Positions 45,495 to 57,533 of a DNA stretch of 64,000 nt are shown here, one piece after another (within the stretch, counting starts at the first letter, position 1; the number at the start of each line of letters is the position of its first letter). The stretch is from NCBI RefSeq assembly GCF_958979055.1, contig NC_084890.1:1178001-1242000 (forward strand), read 5' to 3'. Both the position numbers and the translations under genes were made by a program. The notes under the pieces are model-generated. The model searched no databases and had not been told where the DNA came from. It worked only from the letters and a program-made list of their open reading frames with translations. The stretch comes from Alnus glutinosa (lineage: Eukaryota > Streptophyta > Magnoliopsida > Fagales > Betulaceae).

Positions 45495-48355
45495 GTATGC
45501 TTAAGGACTAAACTACTTATTGATTTATGATTAATATCCCAGAAGAGTTCTGGTTTCAGTATGGGTTTTGGGTAATTCATTAATTTATTGATATTTTAGT
45601 GTTCTGGGTGGCTATAGATTGTTCTGGGTCATTGTTGGGTTCTTGTTGATTTGAATTATTGTTATTTGATACTTTGGATTAATTTTGAGGTTTTGGGTAT
45701 AAGAATTTGTAGAAGGTGGGTTCCCCACACCCCCCCCCCCCCTTCCCCCCCTTATTCTGTTGGTTTGAATTCTAGTTTGGCATCTGAAAATGGAATTTGT
45801 ATTTATTTCCCCATTTCTTTGTTTCTTTATTTTGGTTGAGATTGAAAATTTAATTCCTTTATTGAAAATCTTGTCATGGCTATTCAAGGATGCTTATTAT
45901 ACCTTAATCATGGAATTTCTAGGCTTTAGTGCGTAGAGAATGCTTGGTTTATTGAGGAGTCTGTTACTGTTTTATTTCTCAGAAAAAATGAAATGTTTTG
46001 GTTCACAAATGAGGTCGATCTAGCGATTGATTCATTGTTTGACTCGAATAGGGAAAAAAAAAAATGAAGTCTTTTTTACAAATTTGATTACTTTGAACTT
46101 GGTAACTGAAGGATGGTCCTTTCTTTTTTTAGGTGGCATATAGGATTTACTTTCTCTTTCCAAGTAACTCTTTAGCGTATAAAGTGCCTTTTTTCTCTGT
46201 AGTTAATGACTTTACATCCTTTTTCACAAGATGGAGGTCTGGCGTAGATTAAGATTGCTATGGTGAATTTAAGATTCCTTTACGGTAAATGCACAAACAC
46301 ACCGACAAACACAGACTATCACACACAAAATAAACAATAATTCATTGTTTATTGTTGAGTGGACAAGGCTAAATTCTTCATCAACACTCATCTGATATTG
46401 AGGCGAACAGAGTAGATTTAATTAGAGTGATGGACTCTATTGTTTGGGTTTCAATTCCGCATGTTTCTGAAATAGGTGTATAACATAGAGGTTGTAGGTG
46501 CCGTTTATGCTTGTGAGTTTATGATTAGGACCTGCAGGCCTTGTTGCATTGTGTTATAAAAATCCACGCATTTCTATTGGATCTGCACAATTTTTTTTTT
46601 TTTTTTTTAATTAAAGCTCTTAAGAAGTACTTTGCATAGTATGTTGGAAACAACTTACTGCAGTTTAAAGGGGAAGGCAGATTTGGGATTGTTAAAGTTT
46701 GCGCAGTTGTAGGTTGTGGCTTAGTTGCAGGAAACTTTTATGGAGTACCTCTTACCTTTTCTTTGATCTATTTACTATGTAATATTCTGTTGAGTTGGTG
46801 CCAGTTAGTCTTGTGTATAGCAACTGCTTTCCAAATTGTTTGTAGAGATGTACCATAAATCTAAAGCCACATTTTTCTTTTTTTTCTTCAGTATTGTCAT
46901 CACTTTTCAGTTTTATGCCCATTACAGTGAAAGTCAATCATCTACTGTATCTGAGTCAGTCCCAAATGAAATTTATCCCATTATCTATATTGATTGACCA
47001 ACTCCTTGGTCAAATGTTTTAGTTGCTCTTAGTGTCTCCTTGGGAAATATAAGACTACATGGCCAAATAGTCAAAAAGAAACAAGAAGGAAAATTCTCAT
47101 TTTATATTTTTATTGGGTTTTGGTTTTTGTCCTGTTCCTATGCACACAGGACACAAGTTGGGGGTGCAACGCGTCCCCCAATTACTGATATGGCACCCCC
47201 AACTTGCATGATTGCATCCTGTGTGCACAGGACACAAGCCTTACTCTTCTTATTGATGTTGGCAGCAAAATTTTAAACAACCTGCTATCAATGTGATCCA
47301 ATGGCCAAGATTATGAATGGGGACTTAAACTCTTAGGAAGGGCTTGGCCAGGGCAAGATTGTCATGGGGCTGAAAGTTTAGGGCGGGCCTGGACCAGGGC
47401 AACTATTGCCTGAGCAGCAAATGAGAACTAAGAGGTCATGGTGCAAGAGCATTTATATATGTGGCCCTTAAATGGATCTATCATGATGATCACTCCTGAT
47501 GAAGAGTGAAGAAGAATTTGTTGAATGGTCTTTGTAGAAAGTTAGGACAAGAATTATCTTTTAGGAAAATCTGCCCCTACCAAAGTTTGCGACTTGGGCT
47601 GGAGAGGCTGGTTATATCTTTTATTATTTTGAGTTGTAAATGCTGAATCAAATTAAAGTTGAACTGTAATCTTGTAGTGTCCTTTCTTAATTCATTCGTT
47701 TTTTTTTTTGTTTAAAAAAAAAAAAACTCTTATGATTGTCTTTTCATAGCATTTGCATGGAGTGACTGGAGTCAACTACATCTAGTATGCTGTTGAGGTA
47801 ACCATACATGATATTGCCTGTTAGGGGACCTTTTACCTATAAAAACTTCATTGAATCAACGTATAGAATGAAGAGAACTATGTGTTGAATGCAAATCTGT
47901 CCTACAAGGCCCGTGGATATTGCAATTGAGTCAGTCTTGTACTCTTCAGTAATTCAGATAGGACTTCCACAATCTGTTGGAGGAATAGTGAATAGAAAGT
48001 TCATTGAATATGATCTTTTCTCCTCATTTTCTAGGTAGGATTACACAAATGTCAATCTGTTTGATATTATACAGTCAATGAAAACCAGCATCTTCCACTA
48101 TGTGTATCCTGAATCATTTCTAAATTGGTATTCTTGTGACTTGGGTGTTAATGCACCTTAGTTGTTAGTTTAGGACTCCTTTACACCACAATGCTTGGTT
48201 GAGTTAGTTGATTACAGGTGTCATCATTTTCTTTATGGTATTATGACCTTGCTGTTCTTGTGATCCTTGCATGCTCTTGCTCGATCTCATTTTTGTGATC
48301 TTTTTTCTTCTACATTGACATTGCAATAATATTTTATCCTTTTTTTTTTTGGCAG
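45495..48355 (+). other. 5' leader intron of the SCL13-like gene
   Basis: Non-coding, with a C-run at 45,729-45,750 and a hairpin at 47,142-47,226 whose arms share GCACACAGG and GTTGGGGGTGC and their complements. No other gene is seen inside. A second short intron ending at TTTATAG just before the ATG (48,608) is possible. Confidence 0.45.
47142..47226. repeat. Foldback hairpin in the leader intron
   Basis: Arms GCACACAGGA..AAGTTGGGGGTGC and GCACCCCCAACTT..TCCTGTGTGC pair with an 8-nt bulge around a loop of about 25 nt. It is probably a small MITE. Confidence 0.55.
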
Positions 48356-48608
48356 ATTATATTGGTTTGAAAATTTACTTCTTGCTGATAGCAGAGGTAT
48401 TCCATGACTGAGGCAATTGCTGACAAACAAATCATCTAGCTGTTTTTTGAGTCTTGATGTGCACTGGATTGCTTTTCAAGACTCACTTTACGATTGCATG
48501 CTGTGCTTTGATAAATGAGTGATTTAACCAAGTCCTGGGAACACTTGTAGCGCCACCAGCAATTCTCCTCTTTGTTTCTTGGCTAAGCTAATCATTTCTT
48601 ATTTATAG

Positions 48609-50246
48609 ATGCAAACATCTCAGGAGCACCATGGTTCAGCCAGATTCCATGAGTTGTACAACCAGCCTTTGCAAGAAATTGATCCCTATTATTTGTCTCA
48701 GTTCCAGGTTTTAGAAAACAATGCCTGCCCAGATATTAGCAACCAAGGAACAAGTGTTTCCTTCGAACCCTCTAAGGGACAATACTTCACCCTGGAATCA
48801 TCCCCAGCAACTGCTGGTTATATTGTCTGTGATTCCCCTTCTGTCAGTAGTGGCTTGTCTAACAGAAGTCCCTTTTCCCCCCAAGTTTCTCCATCGTGCA
48901 TTTCAGATCCACATCACTCCTCTGATAACACCTATGGATCACCAGCAAGTGGCTCTTCTGTTGCTGATAATGGCAATGAATTGAGGCACTGGCTCAGGGA
49001 AGTGGAAGTTTTATTGCTAGGTTCTGAATCAGATACTGTCAACAGCTGCTATAACTGTCTCAATAGTGGGATCCCCCAAGCCACCTCCATGTCGAGGTGG
49101 GATTGGAATCAACTAGTCAATTTAGATCTGAGAAGCATGCTCATTTGCAGTGCCGAGGCAGTATCCTGTAATGATGTCTCAACAGCAGTTAATTTAATGG
49201 AAGTGTTGGGGAAGAAGGTGTCAGTCTCTGGGGAGCCAATCCAACGATTGGGTGCTTACATGTTGGAGGGGCTTAGAGCAAAGTTAGAGCACTCGGGAAC
49301 TGTTATCTACAAATCCCTGAAGAAGTGCGAAGAACCAACAAGCTCAGAGCTAATGTCATACATGTCTATCCTTTATCAGATTTGCCCTTATTGGAAGTTT
49401 GCTTACATGTCTGCAAATGTTGTCATTGGGGAAGTAATGGCAAATGAGCCCAGAATCCACATCATTGATTTCCAGATTGCGCAGGGCAGTCAGTGGATGC
49501 TTCTCATGGAGGCTCTTGCAAATCGGCCTGGTGGGCCCCCCCTTGTCCGCATCACGGGTGTTGACGATTCCCAATCAGCTCATGCTCGAGGTGGAGGACT
49601 TCATCTTGTAGGGCAGAAGCTGTCGGAGTTTGCAGAGTCACGCAAAATACGATTTGAATTTCATGCTGTCCCCATGTCTGGTTGTAAGGTTGAACTAGAA
49701 AGTCTGATTATTCGACCTGGGGAAGCCCTGGCTGTTAATTTCCCCTACGTGTTGCACCACATGCCAGATGAGAGTGTGAGCACACAGAATCATAGAGATC
49801 GACTGTTGAGGCTGGTTAAAAGTTTGTCTCCCAAGGTTGTGACCATTGTAGAGCAAGAATCCAACACCAACACTTCCCCATTTCTCACAAGGTTCAAGGA
49901 GACACTGGAATATTATACAGCCATGTTTGAATCAATTGATGTGGCTCGCCCAAGAGATGACAAGCAGCGGATCCGTGCAGAAGAGAACTGTGTGGCTCGC
50001 GACATAGTAAACATGATAGCTTGTGAGGATGCTGAGAGGGTGGAACGGCATGAAGTTCTAGGAAAGTGGAGGTCAAGGCTTTCAATGGCAGGGTTTACTC
50101 CATATCCGTTGAGTTCCCCTGTGACTCACGTTGTTAAGGATCTGTTGAACCAGTATAATGAGAATTATAGGCTTGAAAAGAGGGATGGGGCTCTCTACCT
50201 GTTCTGGAAGAACAGACCTATGGTAACCTCTTCCGCTTGGAGGTGA
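48609..50246 (+). CDS. SCL13: GRAS-family transcription regulator, SCL13-like (PAT1 branch)
   Basis: Single-exon 545-aa protein. The N-terminus MQTSQEHH, followed by YFTLESS and NRSPFSPQ, is typical of the SCL13 member of the PAT1 branch as I remember it. GNELRHWLREVEVLLLG (about residues 121-137) is the branch's pre-GRAS motif. The GRAS domain spans about 170-545: leucine-rich repeat I with VSVSGEPIQRLGAYMLEGL, VHIID core IHIIDFQIAQGSQW near 283, second leucine repeat with ALAVNFPYVLHHMPDESVS, PFYRE-type region around VEQESNTNTSPF (about 414), and a C-terminal SAW motif ending YLFWKNRPMVTSSAWR. It is complete. In Arabidopsis, PAT1 and SCL13 act in phytochrome signalling (PAT1 in phytochrome A, SCL13 in red-light/phytochrome B); the same role here is inference. 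The start is the first ATG after a spliced leader. 3' UTR extends to about 50,450. Confidence 0.93.
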   Translation: MQTSQEHHGSARFHELYNQPLQEIDPYYLSQFQVLENNACPDISNQGTSVSFEPSKGQYFTLESSPATAGYIVCDSPSVSSGLSNRSPFSPQVSPSCISDPHHSSDNTYGSPASGSSVADNGNELRHWLREVEVLLLGSESDTVNSCYNCLNSGIPQATSMSRWDWNQLVNLDLRSMLICSAEAVSCNDVSTAVNLMEVLGKKVSVSGEPIQRLGAYMLEGLRAKLEHSGTVIYKSLKKCEEPTSSELMSYMSILYQICPYWKFAYMSANVVIGEVMANEPRIHIIDFQIAQGSQWMLLMEALANRPGGPPLVRITGVDDSQSAHARGGGLHLVGQKLSEFAESRKIRFEFHAVPMSGCKVELESLIIRPGEALAVNFPYVLHHMPDESVSTQNHRDRLLRLVKSLSPKVVTIVEQESNTNTSPFLTRFKETLEYYTAMFESIDVARPRDDKQRIRAEENCVARDIVNMIACEDAERVERHEVLGKWRSRLSMAGFTPYPLSSPVTHVVKDLLNQYNENYRLEKRDGALYLFWKNRPMVTSSAWR

Positions 50247-50973
50247 AAATGGTTGCTCTGCAAAAATCTGTAAATCTTCTTTTTACCCTTCTTTTTATGA
50301 CTTCTAGAGATTGAGAGGCACTGGTATCTGTAGTTCTGTAGAATTGAGAGTAGCACTCTTTCCAAAAACACCTATTTTAGAGCATATAGCTGAATCTCTA
50401 TATTCACTGTACATGTCTGCCTAAAATGAAAGAGAAAACAGGTCTAATTCATTCTGCACTTAACATGTTCTCCCCGCTGGGCTGCAATATCTCAGCTAAC
50501 ATCAATTCAATTACGCATCAGCAGTGTCTTCTTACCTTGATCAGATTGTTTTAGGAGTGTGCCATCTGCCATACTTACCGAGTTATCCATGGCAGCACCA
50601 TAAGAAGATGTCTTTCACCATATAGTTTGAACTGAGTCTACACATAGCTGATCAATTTAAATTTGCACCAATTAATAGATTTGTGGAATTAGCTCAGTGG
50701 TACCGTTTAGAATTGTTGCAGCTTGAATGAGTATTGCTATTATCCAGGGGGCTTTTAAGTTAACGGATTAGGATCTCGAACAATTGATTGTCTGAAATAC
50801 GGTCAATTTGGGCAACCAATTGACAGAGGGCTCCGATAGGTCCACTCGTCCGGGTAGGTGGGCCCTATACTTTGAGCTGTTCAGGCACCTATTTGAAGTA
50901 GGTTAGCCCCATTAAAGCTCTCTCTTCATTAGTCACAAATGACTGAATTGCAACCAAGGTGTTAATCTGACTA
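50247..50973. other. 3' UTR of the SCL13-like gene and spacer
   Basis: 3' UTR to about 50,450, then repeat-like DNA around 50,760-50,930 that shares words (GGTGGGCC, TCAGGCAC) with 61,750-61,900 in the last gene's intron. No gene is seen. Confidence 0.45.
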
Positions 50974-51180
50974 GGTCCTCTAAGGCCTTCAGGAACAAAG
51001 GTTCATTCTTCCTTGAATCCGATATTACAATAAAAATGGACTATAAAACATGTGTTTTACAAGTAAAAGATAAAGTGGGTCCTCCAAGGTCTTCAGGAAC
51101 AAAGGTTCATTCTTTCTTGGATCCAACATTACAATGAAAATGGACTATAAAACATGTGTTTTACAAGTAAAAGTTGAAGT
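50974..51180. repeat. Two-copy tandem repeat, period 104 bp
   Basis: GGTCCTC.AAGG.CTTCAGGAACAAAGGTTCATTC through ACATGTGTTTTACAAGTAAAAG is repeated once with few changes. Confidence 0.85.
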
Positions 51181-53150
51181 GTAACTTCACGACTTAGTGA
51201 ATTCTTATACACAAGGGAACATGTTATCATATGCTGAACTTATTTGTTTAGTAAAAGATTTATAAATCACAGGCAATAATATAAAAAGAAGGTCGTTGTT
51301 TAATGACAAGAATATTTATGACAATACATTATAGATATAGTATATGATAATTTAAATTGAATATGTTATAGTTTAACTACATATGGTCTACTTAAGCACT
51401 TAACCCTTCTTGACAAGGATGGTGTTGTCCCGAGGGACATATAGTATGATACTTGTGCTCGATGAAACACGCATACCTTCATCGCTAGTGGCCCAACCGG
51501 ATTAAAATTACAGGTGATCCACACACCAACAATGTCATCATTGTGACCATCACCCATATATGGTTGTGCCGGTCACCTATAAAACTATTAGATCTAAGGC
51601 CAAACATTAACATAAATCTTTGGACCATAGGGTCAACCTGTATAATGATAAGCTCATGGTCGTCATTCGCATATAAAGCATCATGTTATACGATGCAATT
51701 AACCTTTATGTTTTACATGCATGCTTTTATAAAACTTTAAATAACCCATTAGTCTACATTTAAGCTTTCAAACAATAGGTTATTCATGCAAGACTAACAA
51801 GATAACATATGCTTATCCATAAACATAAACTACCCATACATTCTCTAACATCAATCCTACCATATTAAATCTGTAAGTTTAAATCTACAAGCTAAAATGT
51901 TAAATCATGAAAATGCAATTAGACAGTAGCTAACATTATGATAATAGGCTAATATCAACAACAAAAACGAATTTAGGATAATGGGTTACAGGTAAGGTTC
52001 TATGGAATTTCATTCTCTTTCTCTCTCTCTAGGGTTTTTTGAGACAATGGGTATCTAAAATGAGATGAATGATTGTAATAAATCTTAAATGGACTTGTCA
52101 TGCATGTACAAAAGGGATGAGGTGTCAAAATTAATTGCATGCTAGCTAGCATCAATCGTTCGATGCATGCATTGATCGATCGTTAGAGTTGATTTGGTAT
52201 CGATTGGCCGTTCGTCACCTACATCGACCCTTCGATCTTTCCTTCAATCGTTCAATCCATGCAGGTTTCTACTAAGTCCAAATCTCTCACTTCTCTTGCT
52301 AAGGATCAACCCTAACTTACCAAGACAATAATTAGAGCATTTTTAATCCTAATTAAGGATCGAGATATTACAACCTATGACTTTAGGACAAGGTTGAAGG
52401 AAATTTTTTGAAACGGCAAGGGGGAGGGGCTTGGCCCCATGGATCCATCCCTGATGCCTAATACAAGAAATTCATTACAAAGAGAAAATAATATTAGCAT
52501 GTCCTATATTCATGTCATTGTGTTGCCATAAATGGTGACTGATAGAAGACCCAAGAGACATGGCAAATCACCCATTTTCTTGTATCTTCTAGCACCATCC
52601 ACATCCACATCCACATCCACATCCACATCCACATGACTAGCCTCTTAACAAATTTTCTTTGCATGACAGAATAAAAAGCAAAGCACCTTACAGCCATCCA
52701 AAATTAACAATTAAGATAAACTAGAAAGGGAGGCTATTTTCTGGATTTTAATTTTACACGACGACGTTTTATTTCTGCTTTTAAAATCTTAATCATTTTT
52801 TTGTAAGATTTTCTTATCACGGTATTTATCATCCCTAGAGATAAATAACTTTTTTAATTAACTATATCCTGCTAAATTATATCTTACGATATTAAAATTT
52901 TAATTACTTTAATTAAAAAATGATAAACTCTATTTCATAATTATCTTAAAAATTTATTAAAAAAAAGATTTCACAACTAATTACAGAATTATATTGTACT
53001 AACGCATTAATAAATTATAAGCACTTATTCATCCCCCCAAACAAAATTATAAGCACTTGATTTTATCGCGTCCAAACACCAGTCGGTAAAACAATTCAAA
53101 CTGGATCCGATTCCGATTTTGCTGTTGAAAGGAAAAGCACCAAAAATGGC
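51181..53150. other. Spacer, probably old retrotransposon DNA in part
   Basis: 51,360-52,300 has the word usage of decayed LTR elements (repeated TCGATCGTT / CGTTCGATGCATGC near 52,150-52,260), but no LTR pair or coding domain was found. A (CCACAT)n microsatellite lies at 52,594-52,632. The rest is AT-rich. Confidence 0.35.
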
Positions 53151-54068
53151 ATTATACGGGTAACGGGTCCCCCCTTAAATCCAGACCCAAAATTGGGTGT
53201 CGATCAGTGATTAGGCGAAAATCGCTGACGAAACGGTTACAAAGGTCCGCGAAACACAAGCACACACGCACGCACGTTGTGTGTTGTGCGATGACATTCA
53301 TATGACGATGCAAGTTGCTCGGTCGCCGACAGACAAAAGCCACCACCACTCGGAGGAGTCGGAGGTACAACACTATTCTGTTCCCAATCTCCAAAATATT
53401 CATATTGCAGAATGGAGCCATTCTTAAGCTGAAATTGTTCATTATTGCTTGATCAATTTTTGGGAAAAATAAATCAGTCTCTCTCTCTCTCTTTTTTTTT
53501 TTTTTTTTTAAAAAAAACAAATTGGTGTGGGTTTTTCCATTTGATTGATGTTTGCGTATGGGTTTGAGCGCGAATGACTTTAGAACTTGGTAGATGGTGA
53601 ATCGTAGGTAGGTTTTGTTGCAAAAATTGCTTCTTTGATTATGATTTTTGAGAAAATGAGTTGCTTTATGATAATACCCTTGACATTAACGAATTTTTGT
53701 TGTTATTTGATGTGTATCTTAAGAATGTTCGTGTTAAATATTGTGGGGAATATTAATTGGTAATGGCCTTGTTTTGCTGAGAAAATGGTTACGGTCAATT
53801 GAGGTTGTGTTTTTGGGTTTTCTAGAAATAAATTAAGAAAACGAATCCCTTTTAATTATGTATTTATATTCTTGGGTTTCTATAATCTGTACCATGTTTA
53901 ACGTTTTGCACGGTGTGAGTTATCTGTTTGGTGTTGGAGATGTTGAATTTTGAAGGTTAGTAAATACTAACATTTTGTGTGTGTGTGTGTGTGTGGGGTT
54001 TATGCAGTAGCTGAATGTGAGGTGAGTTTGTCGATCTTTTGAGTGTTCAGTAGGGTTTTGAATTGAGT
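53151..54068 (+). promoter_or_regulatory. Upstream and leader region of the STPR-like gene
   Basis: GC content rises around 53,160-53,390, which probably holds the promoter-proximal part and first non-coding exon (possible donor GGAG/GTACAA at 53,365). The segment to the acceptor at 54,007 would be a leader intron with a CT tract (53,478-53,491) and a GT microsatellite (53,976-53,994). Confidence 0.35.
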
Positions 54069-55224
54069 ATGGAAGACGTATCAGAGAGGTCAGAGCTGCG
54101 CAGAATGCAAAGGGAGCAAGAAAGAGAAAGGCGCCGAATGCGTGACAGGGAAAGAAGACAGTCAATGACTCTTGAGCAGAGGGAGAAACATCTTGCTAGG
54201 CGTCGTAGAAACTATCAATTGAGAAGAATAAGAGCTGAAAGTGCGAGATCAGGCTCTCAAACTGGACAAACAAGTATGGTGACTGGAGGTGAAACCATCA
54301 CCGGTGATGACCATCCAGCAGTAACTTCTGTTTCAGGACTTAGTGTCAAGTGTAATGGTATTACTCATGTTGGAATTAATCAAGGCGAAGAAAAGCTAGA
54401 TGTGGAATGCTTAGAGTCTGAGGGTAAGTGTTTATATACTCTTAGCATATGGTTAGTCCTTAGAAAGATATACATAAGGACCTTGCTTTTGCGTGAAAAT
54501 GATTATGTACTCACAATACTTTTCCAACTACTTCTATAGTTTTGCAAGCTTTGGTCCACAAATCAACTAATTTCCCAGGAAGGTTACGACTAAGTCATAT
54601 AAGACATCTTGCAAGATCATTAAATAATTCTATAGATGGGCCTGCTGGCAATTACCAAATGGTGGCAACACTCATAACCAAGGAGGATGCTGCTAGTAAC
54701 TGTAAGTTGTGTAATTTTAACTTCACATTTTGATTATTTAAAGAATTTTAAGTTCATGTGCATATAGTTATGGTAAAGTGCTCTGTTTAGCAGAGTTTTG
54801 AGTAAAATGTGAATTGTGGTAGTATTTACTGTGATTAATGTGGTTGTAAAAGAACTTCCTTATATGCAGTTCCTTTTCCATTTGATAGGTTTGCAAGTTG
54901 GAGACTCTGATTCTTGTAGATCACCGCAGAGTTTACGTTTAAATCGTGTTAAGCGTCTTGCTCGTACATTAAACAATTCAGCAAATGCTGCTATGAAAGA
55001 GGCTACCGGTCAAACCACCGAAGTGGCAAAGAAGGTATGGAATAACCTATGTAAGTTTTCTATAATTGCAACTATGTTACAGACTCAATGATATATTTTT
55101 TCAGCAAAACCTTTTTGCTCTCTATGAATTTGCTTCTAAGCATGATAGTTTTACTCCAGCAGAGCAGAAACTGCTGTGGGGAGAGCTGCGGCTGATATGT
55201 AATGATGACCCAAAACTTGTATGA
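54069..55224 (+). CDS. Basic STPR-like protein of unknown function (260 aa)
   Basis: Four exons with clean GT..AG borders and consistent phase: 54,069-54,423, 54,540-54,701, 54,889-55,034, 55,105-55,224. The start is ATG at 54,069 (MEDVSERSELRR); the in-frame TTG upstream is not used. Residues 8-60 are an Arg/Glu-rich helix-forming segment with QSMTLEQREKHLARRRRNYQ, like one unit of the STPR repeat known from DNA-binding proteins. Exons 2 and 3 encode two related segments, RLRLSHIRHLARSLNNS and SLRLNRVKRLARTLNNS, showing internal duplication. The last exon encodes FALYEFASKHDSFTPAEQKL and LWGELRLICNDDPKLV. I infer a nuclear, nucleic-acid-binding protein; I do not know its function. A 5' UTR intron ending at TATGCAG (54,007), just after a GT microsatellite, is likely. 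Confidence 0.75.
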
Positions 55225-56832
55225 CCTATTATAGAAGAGGTGATGATAAATGAACTTTCTAGGATGGTATGACCATTAACTGTTTGATATACTTAGACCA
55301 ATAGTTGATGTTTATGATGGATTTATCAGTTGGTTTTTTTTTAACAAGAAAATTGTGCATGGAAGAGTTCAATAAGCTTTTGGTATCACCTTTCAGGATG
55401 AACATCTATCATTGGCTATTGAAGAGAGGGGAAACCTTTAACTTGGTCACATGTGAGAAATGAAGTTTGCTTAGCTTTTCTTAGAAGGTTCAAGACTGAA
55501 TATACGTAAGTTTATAATAGATTTTCAATTTTTTGTTGGCCATCATGTCTACCGATCACCATCCATGTAATTGGCTTTAAAACAATGAAATGGCGTCGTA
55601 TCCTTGTTACTTGGTGCATTTGTAGAAGAGAAATGCTACATGTACTTAAACTTTTACAAAAGAAGCCTTACTAAGATGATGTGGAAGTTATTCATTGGTA
55701 CTCGTAGCATTTCTTTTTGTTAATTGTTTTGATTATCTCCAATGAACAAGCTCCACATCAGTTAGTAAAGCTCTATTTGTAAAAGTTTAAATACATGTAG
55801 CATTTCTCCTTGTAGAAAATGACGTCTCGTTGGCATCTTACTTGTCATTGTCCATCGTCTTTTCATTCAATTTGGTTTTCATTTTTCCTTAACAAAAATG
55901 TTTTAATTAGATTCTTGGCTACTATTTTATGGAAGATGAAAATTCTTTTCTACTCTTTAAATCATTGTAGAAAACGGATTCAATTTACATGCATGTTGAA
56001 ATTTAGACAGGCTAGCTCCTCCCACGGGGAAGCAATGTCAGTCAGCCTTTGGTATATATATATATTTAAACAAGGACTGATTTGCGCTGTCATATTAACA
56101 CGGCGGGATAAAAGTGTGATTTTTAGCGTGCTATTCTCCACACCTGATAAAGAATTCTATTGCTGCAGGACGGAGAAAACGAAAAGGAATTACTTCATGG
56201 GCATGGATTAACTGTTGGACAAGGCTGTGTGATGTTTAGAATTACATGACCGTAGGAATAACCAGAGAGACTGAAGCTTGATACTGCCATTCAGCAGCTA
56301 GGTGAATTGTGTCGGCGCCTTTTAATTAACAATTCTTTTAGGATTTTCCCAAGCATTGATTACACACATTTACTTGTATGCAAATGTTTAATTGGTTTTC
56401 TGGGTTAGTTGTTGCTCGATGATTTTCTGTTGAGTTTAGTTGGTATGAAGATTAAGCTTGAGTACTATTTCGGAAATTCAATTGGTTTTCGGTAAGCAAT
56501 TAATATATTCCATGTAAACAGTTTTTTTTAATTTATTTATTTTTATTTTTATTTTTATTTTTAATATGAGACTCTAAGGTCAAAAAAATTAGGGACATAA
56601 AGACTCTTTAAAAACTATGTCAGAGACTTGAGGTGGAGTTTCATCCAACCATATTGAGTCCCTGATATGAAATACAACTGCCTTTGCTATAACATGAGGG
56701 ACTCTACAAACCGGTTTGTAAGAATTTCATATAACCCACATATAAGATTGACATGTAAAAAGCACATGTTTTAATAGTTTGTGCTTCACACATTTTTTTT
56801 TTTAAATAACATCAATATAAAAAAAAAAAAAA
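55225..56832. other. 3' region of the STPR-like gene and spacer
   Basis: 3' UTR or downstream DNA with the hAT-like MITE at 55,628-55,808. A 130-codon frame at 55,819-56,211 has no recognisable domain and is probably chance. Confidence 0.4.
55628..55808. mobile_element. hAT-like MITE with 8-bp target duplication
   Basis: Inverted ends GAGAAATGCTACATGTAC / ATACATGTAGCATTTCTC extend over about 55 bp. Direct repeats TTGTAGAA stand at 55,620-55,627 and 55,810-55,817. Same family as 33,060, 38,626, 41,372 and the large 40,557 element. Confidence 0.85.
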
Positions 56833-57533
56833 AGATAATTGCACCACTGGTTCCTGGGGTATGCCATAATTACGAATCATTCCTTATGATTTAAAAAGTT
56901 CATGAAAGGTCCTCGTGGTAAATTATAATTACAAATTGACCCCTGAAGTCAAATTCTGTTAAAAAATTTGACAGATTCTGTTAAATGCCATGTCAACGCC
57001 ACATCAAACCAATAAGATGGTGATACGTGTCCATCTGAATAAAAGAAAGAAAGAACTTATTTAAAAAGAAAAAACGAAAAAAGAAAAGAAAAGAAAAACA
57101 AAAAAGGAAGGGGTGGCTCGGGGGTGGTGCGCGCCCACCTCTGGACCTTATAGGGGTAGCCCGATGGCCACCCCCAACCTCTAGGGAGGTCGCGACCACC
57201 CCCAGAGGTGGCCGGGGGTGGCGCGCGGCCATTCCTTCCTTTTTTGTTTTTTGAATTTGAATTTGAATTTTTTTTAAAAAATAAGTTTATTTATTTATTT
57301 TTTAATAAATTTATATTTTTTTATTAAGATGGACACATGTCGCCATCTTAATAAAATGGTAATGTGGCGCTGAAGTGGTATTTAACAGAATATGTCAAAA
57401 AAATTAACAGAATTTGACTCCAGGGATCGATTTATAATTATAGTTTACCACAAGGACCTTCCATGAACTTTTTAAACCATATGGAGTGATTTGAAATTAT
57501 GGCATACCCCAGGGACCAGTGGTGCAATTATCT
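56833..57533. mobile_element. Long-TIR element with GC-rich core
   Basis: The ends AGATAATTGCACCACTGGTT.. and the reverse complement at 57,533 are very alike over about 190 bp (CCTGGGGTATGCCATAATT, AGGTCCTCGTGGTAAA-type words, CTGTTAAAT). The core at 57,110-57,235 is a GC-rich array of GGTGGCCG-like words, as in 13,302-14,025. Confidence 0.85.

Noticed and set aside
50683..50760. tRNA-like start (GGAATTAGCTCAGTGGTACCG)
   Set aside because: Only a D-arm-like word is present; no matching acceptor stem or T-arm could be folded.
55819..56211. 130-codon frame downstream of the STPR-like gene
   Set aside because: AT-biased composition without domains; it probably lies in downstream DNA of the preceding gene.
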